Below, in pieces: positions 57,867-64,000 of a stretch of DNA of 64,000 bases; within the stretch, counting starts at the first letter, position 1; each line of letters starts with the position of its first letter. Under the pieces are notes generated by a model. It ran no database searches. It was not told the origin of the DNA and worked only from the letters and a program-made list of their open reading frames with translations. The stretch spans positions 728,039-792,038 of the forward strand of contig NZ_RJKS01000002.1 of NCBI RefSeq assembly GCF_003762905.1, in the 5' to 3' direction. Source of the DNA: Curtobacterium sp. ZW137. GTDB lineage: Bacteria; Actinomycetota; Actinomycetes; Actinomycetales; Microbacteriaceae. The translations under genes and the position numbers were made by a program.

Positions 57867-59299
57867 AGCGGGCCGAGCGCGCCCTGCTCCGGGGGCTGCT
57901 CCGCCGCCTGGTGTTGGTGGGGGTCACCGTCACCGTGCTCGCGACGACGACGGACTGGATCGCGGCGCACCTCGTCGCGCCGCTGTTCTCGTACAGCGGG
58001 TTCACACACGTCGTTGCCCCGTGGCCCGCGCGGTTGGTCGTCGTGGCGTTGACGATCGGCGTCGCGATGTGCCTGCCGGCGACGATCCGTCGCGCGTCGC
58101 ACGTGGTGCTCTGGACGATCTTCGTCGTGTGCGTCGCGCCGGCGATGCTCATGAGCCCGTCGACGGGGTACCTGTCGATCGGGACCGCCCTCGCGCTGAG
58201 TGCGACGATCGGGGCGTCCTTCGCGGTCGTCGGGGCGTCGTTCGCGGTCTGCGGGGCGTCTGCCGCTCGGTCCGTGCCGACGTCCGATGGACCTGAGCGC
58301 GACGTCATCCGCCTCGGCGCACGGTCCGTCGACCGCGGAGCCCTGACCTGGACCGTGTGCGCGGCGTACTCCGCCCTCACCTACGCGGTGATGACGGCCA
58401 CGGTCGGCGTGCACGTCCGGTTCCTCGCCCTCGACGACATCTACGACGTCCGGGCCGCGTACACCGCCGACGTCGGCTCCGGCGGCACGCTCGGGTACCT
58501 GCTGACCGGCCAGGCCTACGTCGTCAACCCGCTCCTGCTGGCCAGGGGGATCGCCCGTCGTCGCCCGGCACTCGTCGTGCTCGCGTCGGCCGGCCAGTTC
58601 CTGCTCTACTCCAGCACCGGGTTCAAGGCGGTGCTGTTCTCGTTCGTCGCGGTGCTCGGCGTTGCCCTGCTGTTCCGTGGCCGCGCGCAACGCGCGTCGT
58701 TGTCCTTCCTCGTGGCACCGATCGCGATCATGATCGTCTCCGCGGTCGCAGACGCGCTGCAGGGCGGGATCACCTGGACCTCGGTGTTCACGCGTCGTTT
58801 CATGCTGACGCCCGGGCTGCTCACGTCCGTGTACGTCCAGTTCTTCTCCGACAACCCGGTCGCCGGGTACGGCTACTCGTTCCTCCGGAAGTGGGTCGAC
58901 TACCCGTACGACCTCCCGCCACCGAAGCGCATCGCGGCGTTCCTGGTCCCGGGGTCGAACGGGTACGCGAACGCCAACCTGTTCGCGGACGGGTTCGCGA
59001 ACCTGGGGTGGGTCGGCATCCCGGTCGCCGCTGCGGCGCTGTTCGTGTGGCTCCGGTTCCTGGACCGCGCCGCCGCCGGGCTGCCGCTGCGGGTGGCGGC
59101 GATGACCGTGGTGATGCCGAGCATCATGCTGAGCAACACGTCGGTCTTCACCGCGATGCTCTCGCACGGGCTGCTCGTGGGGACCGTGATCCTGGCGATC
59201 GCGCCGAGGTCGGGGTGGGACGGACAGGCGGTGCCCCCGTCGTCCGGGCGGCGCCGGTCCGTGTCTCCGTCGCGGCGCGACCGTCAGTCCTCGCGGTAG
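57863..59299 (+). CDS. O-antigen/exopolysaccharide polymerase (Wzy-like)
   Basis: 478 residues with about 11-12 membrane helices and a large outer loop (about 320-375: LLTSVYVQFFSDNPVAGYGYSFLRKWVDY) holding the Tyr/Arg-rich active region typical of Wzy polymerases. Sequence is poorly conserved in this class, so the call rests on topology and on its place after two glycosyltransferases. It would join lipid-linked repeat units outside the membrane. GTG 57863 overlaps the previous stop; the 3' end overlaps the convergent beta-helix gene by 16 bp. It ends the plus-strand operon starting at 53463. Confidence 0.75.
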   Translation: MKRAERALLRGLLRRLVLVGVTVTVLATTTDWIAAHLVAPLFSYSGFTHVVAPWPARLVVVALTIGVAMCLPATIRRASHVVLWTIFVVCVAPAMLMSPSTGYLSIGTALALSATIGASFAVVGASFAVCGASAARSVPTSDGPERDVIRLGARSVDRGALTWTVCAAYSALTYAVMTATVGVHVRFLALDDIYDVRAAYTADVGSGGTLGYLLTGQAYVVNPLLLARGIARRRPALVVLASAGQFLLYSSTGFKAVLFSFVAVLGVALLFRGRAQRASLSFLVAPIAIMIVSAVADALQGGITWTSVFTRRFMLTPGLLTSVYVQFFSDNPVAGYGYSFLRKWVDYPYDLPPPKRIAAFLVPGSNGYANANLFADGFANLGWVGIPVAAAALFVWLRFLDRAAAGLPLRVAAMTVVMPSIMLSNTSVFTAMLSHGLLVGTVILAIAPRSGWDGQAVPPSSGRRRSVSPSRRDRQSSR

Positions 59300-60720
59300 C
59301 GGACGACCACGCCCGTCGTCGCCACGACCGCCGAGGTCGTCGCCGCCCAGTCGTTGGCGACGAGCACCAGGTCGTTGCCCGCCTGACGACACATCACGCC
59401 GTAGACCGCGCCGCCGCGACCGCCGGCGTCCGCCGAGTACCGGTTGTCCAGGAGCACCGCGTCGTTCGCCCCGGCGCGGACGTCGATCGCCACCGACGTC
59501 GCCGTGCCCTGCTGCCGGAGCCCGTCGACGGTGTTGCCGATCACCGCGAGGCGTTCGTTCGAGTGGTACAGCGACAGACCCCGCCGGACTCCGCCGTCGC
59601 ACCGGTTGTGCGCGATGGTGAGGTTCCTCGTCAGGTACACCAGGATGCCGGCGTCCCGGTCGCCGTCCCCGTACCCGGTCACGGTGTTCCGGAGCACCAC
59701 GCCCGTGGCGCGTTCGGCTTCGGACCCGACGACCTCTCCGGCTCCGCGCACGACGATGCCGGATCCCGGGCCGTCCTCGGATCGGGTCACCAGGTTGTCG
59801 ACGACCGCGCAGTCGATCGGCGCGTACTTCGTCGCGGTGGCATCGGCCTCGTCCTTGGACGGGACGACCGCGATGCCCACCCGGCAGTTGTCCACACGAT
59901 TGCGAAGGATCGAGATCGCCTCACCGCCGTGCGTGTCGATGCCCTCCCACTGTGGGACGTCGGAGACGTGGTTGTCCGCGATCGTGATCCGACTGCTCCG
60001 TGGAGCGCCGGCCAGACCGTCGGAGGTGGCCCGGACCGCTTCGATGCCGTAGGAGTTCGGGTACGGCGACGGCTGCAGCACCCGCGCGACCCGGTTCCGC
60101 AGCACGCTGCCGCCGACGCAGGAGAACAGCAGGACGCCCGCGTACCCGACGTCCGTGATCACACAGTCGGTCACGGAGAACCGGGTGCAGTGGTCGAACA
60201 GGACGCCGTCGTGCGAGAAGCCGCGGATCTCGGCACCGGTGACGTGCACGTCGGTGAGCGGTTCCCCGACGGTGCCGACCGCGTGCACGCCCCGGCCGAG
60301 TCCCGAGTGCGTCGCCCCGGAGCCGACGAGCCGTGCGTCGACGACCCGGACGCGCGGCGCCCTGACGAGCACGAGGTCGATGTCGCGGTCGGTCGACAGC
60401 GCGCCGCCGACGAACCGGAGCGTCATCGGCCGTGCCACGACGAGCGGTGCGGACAGCGACCACGCGCGGGTGATGTCGACGACGGCGTCCTGACGCGCGG
60501 CGTCGAGGACGTCCTGCAGCCGTGCCGCGCCGACGTCGTCGCTGTGCGCGACGCCCTCGGATGCCGATGCCGATGCCACGGGCACGGACGCAGGCGCGGC
60601 GTCGACCGTCGACGCGCCGGCACGCGCCGAGGCGACCGCGAGTACGAGTCCCGGGACGGTGCTCGCCGCGCCCAGGAGCGCGGCACGTCGGGACACGGGC
60701 AGGAGCTCACCGCGCGCCAT
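59284..60720 (-). CDS. Right-handed parallel beta-helix protein 2, Tat-type signal
   Basis: 478 residues. The N-terminus LLPVSRRAALLGAASTVPGLVLAVASARA has a twin-Arg followed by a hydrophobic stretch and an Ala-x-Ala site, fitting Tat export. Beta-helix coils follow with repeated turns (SVLRNRVAR, TIADNHVSD, SILRNRVDN, AVVDNLVTR, TIAHNRCDG). It is a paralogue of the protein at 49763: VGYAGVLLFSCVGGSV, NSYGIEAV, VPQWEGIDTHGGEAISI and CRVGIAVVPSKDE align closely. Probably acts on the polysaccharide made here, as lyase, hydrolase or epimerase. A 42-bp gap separates it from the Wzx-like gene upstream. Confidence 0.83.
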   Translation of the reverse strand: MARGELLPVSRRAALLGAASTVPGLVLAVASARAGASTVDAAPASVPVASASASEGVAHSDDVGAARLQDVLDAARQDAVVDITRAWSLSAPLVVARPMTLRFVGGALSTDRDIDLVLVRAPRVRVVDARLVGSGATHSGLGRGVHAVGTVGEPLTDVHVTGAEIRGFSHDGVLFDHCTRFSVTDCVITDVGYAGVLLFSCVGGSVLRNRVARVLQPSPYPNSYGIEAVRATSDGLAGAPRSSRITIADNHVSDVPQWEGIDTHGGEAISILRNRVDNCRVGIAVVPSKDEADATATKYAPIDCAVVDNLVTRSEDGPGSGIVVRGAGEVVGSEAERATGVVLRNTVTGYGDGDRDAGILVYLTRNLTIAHNRCDGGVRRGLSLYHSNERLAVIGNTVDGLRQQGTATSVAIDVRAGANDAVLLDNRYSADAGGRGGAVYGVMCRQAGNDLVLVANDWAATTSAVVATTGVVVRYRED

Positions 60721-60762
60721 GGACAGGCTCCCCTCGGAGTCCGAGCGAGCGCTCGGTCGACG

Positions 60763-61998
60763 TCAGGGACTCGCCGGGGTCCCCTTCGTGACGAGCAGCA
60801 CCAGGACGAGCATCGCCCCGTACGACGCCGTCATCGCGGCGGCGAGCACCGCCAGCACGACGGGCATCGGGGCGCCGAGGACCGAGGGCACGAGGACGGC
60901 CCCGGTCGTGCTGACCAGCCGTGCGACGTCCCACACGAGCTGCGTGGTCTGCCGCCCGAGCATCGAGAGCACCTGACTCACCGGTGACACCGCGACCTGG
61001 ATCGCGAACGCCGGGACGAGGATCCGTGCGTAGGACCCCGCTGTCTGCCACTCCGCACCGAACACCGCACCGAAGAGGACCGGGCCCGCGAGCAGCACGA
61101 CGAGCGCTCCCGCTCCCCCGGCGACGAGCAGCCGCCCGGTCAGCCGGACGAGGAGCGGCCGGATCGGCGAACCCGAGCGGGCCCGCTGTCCGAACGCGCC
61201 CGCTGCGTACTGCGACACCGCGTCCGCGACCATGCCCACCGGCGACCCGAGCACGCGCATCGTGAGAGCGACGAACCCGGCGGCAGCACTGCCGTGGACC
61301 GCCGCGATCACGATGCCCGGAGCCTGCTGCCCGACGACGTTCAGCATCGCGGACCACGGGGTCAGCGTGAGGAAGCGACGGTGTTCCGACGCCGCCTGCG
61401 CGACCTGCCTCCGTGACGGCAGCCCGGCTGCGGGCCGGAGCATCCCGAGCACCGCGGCGAAGCGCCCCGCTGCGAGCCCGCCGACCAGACCGATGGGTCC
61501 GGCGAACGCCATCGCGAGGTTCCAGGCCGTCTGACCGAGTCCCTGACACGCGTTCCGGACCGCGAGCGCGCGGTGCGCTCGACGTCGGGCGAGCACGGCG
61601 GAGCAGATGCGCTGCACGGCGATCGCGATCGTCGTGACCGGCAGGACCCACCAGAGGTCGGCCAGCGCCGGCGCCCGGAACCATGCAGCGAGCGACTCGC
61701 GGAGCGCCCAGGCGACGCCTGCGGTGAGCAGCCCGGCCAGCAGCGTCGCTCCGAACCCCACGGTGATCAGCGACCGGACGTGGTTCGGCTCGGCGACCGC
61801 GAGCGCTCGGTCGGTCCCGAGGGCGGCACCGGCACCGAGCACCGATGCGATCGCCGTGACCACGGTCAGCGTCCCGAAGTCCGACGCGGAGTACGTCCGG
61901 GTGAGCACCGGCGAGACCGCGACGACGGCTCCCTGGCCCAGGACGGTCCCGACCAGGATCGTCAGGACAGCTGACGGAGCGCGCGGGGGTCTGCGCAT
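60763..61998 (-). CDS. Polysaccharide flippase (Wzx/MATE-like exporter)
   Basis: 411 residues with 12 or more membrane helices. The N-terminus ILVGTVLGQGAVVAVSPVLTRTYSASDFGTLTVVTAIASVL is typical for oligosaccharide flippases of the MOP superfamily. It turns lipid-linked repeat units to the outer face for the polymerase. Only one such gene is seen, matching one Wzy-like protein. ATG 61998 is the family start; a longer frame upstream is not supported. The 19-base motif at 62030 lies 31 bases before the start. The next minus-strand gene (GT4) ends 55 bp upstream. Confidence 0.83.
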   Translation of the reverse strand: MRRPPRAPSAVLTILVGTVLGQGAVVAVSPVLTRTYSASDFGTLTVVTAIASVLGAGAALGTDRALAVAEPNHVRSLITVGFGATLLAGLLTAGVAWALRESLAAWFRAPALADLWWVLPVTTIAIAVQRICSAVLARRRAHRALAVRNACQGLGQTAWNLAMAFAGPIGLVGGLAAGRFAAVLGMLRPAAGLPSRRQVAQAASEHRRFLTLTPWSAMLNVVGQQAPGIVIAAVHGSAAAGFVALTMRVLGSPVGMVADAVSQYAAGAFGQRARSGSPIRPLLVRLTGRLLVAGGAGALVVLLAGPVLFGAVFGAEWQTAGSYARILVPAFAIQVAVSPVSQVLSMLGRQTTQLVWDVARLVSTTGAVLVPSVLGAPMPVVLAVLAAAMTASYGAMLVLVLLVTKGTPASP

Positions 61999-62029
61999 GC
62001 GGACCGCCGATCGTCGTGGGGTGCAGGGT

Positions 62030-62048
62030 GAACATCAGTACATCACAT
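62030..62048 (-). promoter_or_regulatory. Candidate shared surface-regulon motif (Wzx-like gene)
   Basis: On the minus strand ATGTGATGTACTGATGTTC lies 31 bases before the flippase start. It matches the motif at 45134 at 13 of 19 positions, and its distance to the start (31 versus 29 bases) is nearly the same. Confidence 0.5.
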
Positions 62049-62053
62049 TTCTC

Positions 62054-63232
62054 TCACGCGTCGAACGGGGCGACGCCCCACACAGAGCGGTAGACGGCGA
62101 GGAGCGCCGTCGCCTCGTGGTCCCAGCGGTAGCGGTCCGCAACGAGCGCGCGACCGGCGGCGGCGTGTGCGCGCAGGAGGTCCGGGTGCTCGGCGTACCG
62201 GCGGACGGCGCGGGCAACGGCGTCCGGGTCATCCGCCGGCACCCACGTCGCACAGTCCGCGCCGGCCAGCAGTTCGCGCCAGAGCGGGACGTCCGTGGCG
62301 ACGACGGCGGTGCCGGCGGCGAGGTACTCGAACAGCTTCGTCGGGATCGAGGCCGCGTACGCCGGGGTCGGCCGGAGCGGGAGGAGCCCGACCCGGGCCC
62401 CGAGCAGCAGGTCGCGCGCGGCGTGCGGCGCGAGGGTCCCGCGGTGGTCGATCCGACCGGCCGCGACCAGCCCGTCGAAGCGGGACCGGTCGACGGCGGA
62501 GTCGATACGCCCAGCCGTCACGACCCGCCAGGCATCGGGAAAGTCGGGCGACGACGCCGCACCGCTGATCACGTCGATCCCTCGGTCCCGGCTCAGCGCA
62601 CCGAGGTACACCGCGACGAGGGGCCGATCGGTCACCGGTGGTGCGTCGAGGTCGGCGGGACGGAGTACCGGCAGGTTGCGCACGACGGTCGTCCGCGCCG
62701 CGGGGAACCGAGCGGCGATCGTCGGCGTCGCAGCGACCACCGCGTCGGCGCGCCCGGCGACCAGGACGACGAGGTGCGCGAGCGCGACGGCCGCCCGCCG
62801 CGCCCATCGACCGAGGTACTCCTTCCCCCGGACCTGGTCCGGCAGGTCCTCGTGCGCGTCGTAGACCACGACGCGTCCGACCGCACGGAGGAGCAGCACC
62901 GCCCAGACGAGTTCCGGGTCGTGCAGGTGCACCACCGTGGCTCGGGACGACAGCGCGGCAGTGATCACCTGTGCGGACGAGCGGACCACCCGTGCCCGGC
63001 GACGGCGTGCGGGGACGCGGCGGACGAACACGCCGGTGGCGAGGTCCGGGCGCCCCCAGTCGGTGTCGCCCGTCGCAGCGACGTCGTCGCCGTCGACCGC
63101 CACCGCGACCAGCGCCGTGCGGTACCCGGCGGCTGCGGCGCTCGCAGCCGACCGGAGGTGCACCCGGTTGTCGGTCCACGGGTGCGCACTGGACACGTGC
63201 ACGATGTCGAACGGACGGGATCGGTGGCGCAT
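62054..63232 (-). CDS. Glycosyltransferase family 4 (third)
   Basis: 392 residues. Paralogous to the gene at 56742: FDIVHVSSAHPWTDNRVHLRSAASAA, VVHLHDPELVW, VVVYDAHEDLPDQVRGKEYL, LGALSRDRGIDVI and IPTKLFEYLAAGTAVVATDVPLWRELL all correspond. GT-B fold with nucleotide-sugar binding in the C-terminal half. Two such related enzymes at opposite ends of the polymerase-flippase module suggest duplication with change of donor or acceptor. ATG 63232. It follows the nucleotide-sugar dehydrogenase gene by 37 bp and may be in its operon. Confidence 0.87.
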   Translation of the reverse strand: MRHRSRPFDIVHVSSAHPWTDNRVHLRSAASAAAAGYRTALVAVAVDGDDVAATGDTDWGRPDLATGVFVRRVPARRRRARVVRSSAQVITAALSSRATVVHLHDPELVWAVLLLRAVGRVVVYDAHEDLPDQVRGKEYLGRWARRAAVALAHLVVLVAGRADAVVAATPTIAARFPAARTTVVRNLPVLRPADLDAPPVTDRPLVAVYLGALSRDRGIDVISGAASSPDFPDAWRVVTAGRIDSAVDRSRFDGLVAAGRIDHRGTLAPHAARDLLLGARVGLLPLRPTPAYAASIPTKLFEYLAAGTAVVATDVPLWRELLAGADCATWVPADDPDAVARAVRRYAEHPDLLRAHAAAGRALVADRYRWDHEATALLAVYRSVWGVAPFDA

Positions 63233-63269
63233 GCTGCGAAGCTATGTGCCGCCGAGCCGAGCGCGCGAG

Positions 63270-64000
63270 TTATTCACATCTTGTGTTTCGCAGCCCGCCG
63301 CCGAGGGCGATCACCGTCACCGACGGCCACCGCGCCGGGTCCAGGACCCGCCGCCCGTCGAGGATCGTCCGCACGCCGGGAAGGCGTTGCGGTCCCCACG
63401 AGGCGTACTCCGCGTGGTCGGCCTGCACCACGGCAGCGTCGACCGCTGCTCCGGCGACGGACGGCGCGAACCCGAGGGTCCGGAGCTCATCCGGCCCGTA
63501 GAGCGGGTCTGTGACGGTGACCACGGCACCCCGCGCTATGAGCGCCGCGACGGTGTCGAACACCCCGGAGAACGCGGTTTCCTTGACCCCACCGCGGTAC
63601 GCGGCGCCGAGCACCACGATCCGCTCACCCCGGAGGTCGCCGTGCACCCGGGCGAGCACGTCCACCGCGTGCGCGGGCATCGCGGCGTTCCGGGCACGAG
63701 CGGCCCGCACCACCGATGCATCCGGGTCGTTCCAGAGGTAGAGCTGCGGGTACACCGGGATGCAGTGCCCACCGACGGCGATGCCCGGACGGTGCAGGTG
63801 GCTGTACGGCTGGGAGTTGCACGCTTCGATGACCCGCTCGACGTCGATACCGGACCGGTCGGCGAACACCGCGAACTCGTTCGCCAGGGCGATGTTGACG
63901 TCGCGGTAGGTGGTCTCGGCGAGCTTCGCGAGTTCGGCGCCCTCGGCGGACCCGAGGTCCCAGACCCCGTTCGGCCGGTCGAGGTCCGGTCGGTCGTCGA
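63270..64000 (-). CDS. Nucleotide-sugar dehydrogenase, WecC/UDP-ManNAc dehydrogenase type (5' end outside window)
   Basis: The frame is open to the window edge, leaving about 242 C-terminal residues. LAKLAETTYRDVNIALANEFAVFA and the catalytic Cys loop in HRPGIAVGGHCIPVYPQLYLW identify the UDP-glucose/GDP-mannose dehydrogenase family; the third domain has VVLGAAYRGGVKETAFSGVFDTVAALIARG (normally AYKxNVxDxRxSP). It oxidises a UDP-sugar to a uronic acid with two NAD, so the polysaccharide probably contains an acidic sugar. Stop TAA is at 63270-63272. The UDP-ManNAc assignment is only likely. Confidence 0.88.
   Translation of the reverse strand, partial: DDRPDLDRPNGVWDLGSAEGAELAKLAETTYRDVNIALANEFAVFADRSGIDVERVIEACNSQPYSHLHRPGIAVGGHCIPVYPQLYLWNDPDASVVRAARARNAAMPAHAVDVLARVHGDLRGERIVVLGAAYRGGVKETAFSGVFDTVAALIARGAVVTVTDPLYGPDELRTLGFAPSVAGAAVDAAVVQADHAEYASWGPQRLPGVRTILDGRRVLDPARWPSVTVIALGGGLRNTRCE

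Noticed and set aside
63270..63285. A further copy of the surface-regulon motif (ATGTGAATAACT) before the third GT4 gene.
   Set aside because: It overlaps the last codons and stop of the nucleotide-sugar dehydrogenase, lacks the CTGA core, and the GT4 gene probably belongs to that operon.

Overview
The window is high-GC (about 70%) actinobacterial chromosome. Short intergenic gaps, many GTG starts, GTGA/ATGA stop-start overlaps, a HAIR heat-shock operator, actinobacterial sugar ABC transporters without an ATPase gene, and Asp23/AmaP envelope-stress genes all fit Microbacteriaceae, most likely Curtobacterium or a close relative. The genus is inferred from gene style, not computed. No tRNA, rRNA, CRISPR array, transposase or prophage gene was seen.

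Layout. 1-1039: end of a secreted M23 peptidase. 1056-4040 (minus): envelope-stress operon of two Asp23 proteins, small membrane proteins and an AmaP-like anchor, ending in an APH(3')-like kinase. 4147-10835: housekeeping genes (exonuclease III, AEC transporter, nitroreductase, thioesterase, HAD phosphatase, orphan TrpF, Ser/Thr kinase, DUF2945, DedA). 10887-23827: carbohydrate region with a ROK regulator and divergent GH20 hexosaminidase, a CapD-like nucleotide-sugar enzyme, an unusual 19-bp repeat array, a fruR-fruK-fruA operon, a sugar ABC transporter and a frameshifted SGNH hydrolase. 23917-29733 (minus): two-component system, two paralogous cysteine-rich lipoproteins and a MacA/MacB-type exporter in one operon. 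29928-35765: DUF2231 protein, N-domain-less ClpB under a HAIR box, a frameshifted DUF418 protein, an MFS pump and TatA.

35915-64000 is mostly an exopolysaccharide and cell-surface region. It holds two phosphoglycosyl transferases, a Wzz/BY-kinase, three GT4 glycosyltransferases, Wzy- and Wzx-like proteins and a nucleotide-sugar dehydrogenase. Among them lie a GH2 mannosidase, a large repeat protein with an LAFTG sorting signal, an M60 metallopeptidase, an Ig-like secreted protein and two paralogous Tat-type beta-helix proteins. Together these could build, polymerise, export and remodel a surface glycan. Several of their AT-rich upstream regions share a TnCTGAnnTTC-like motif, suggesting a common regulator.

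Cross-cutting observations: a recurring GGACGGGAGGC hairpin family serves as the local terminator; three genes each carry a frame break consistent with one missing base in a G/C run; several genes have a -10-like hexamer 6-8 nt before the start codon, suggesting leaderless mRNAs.
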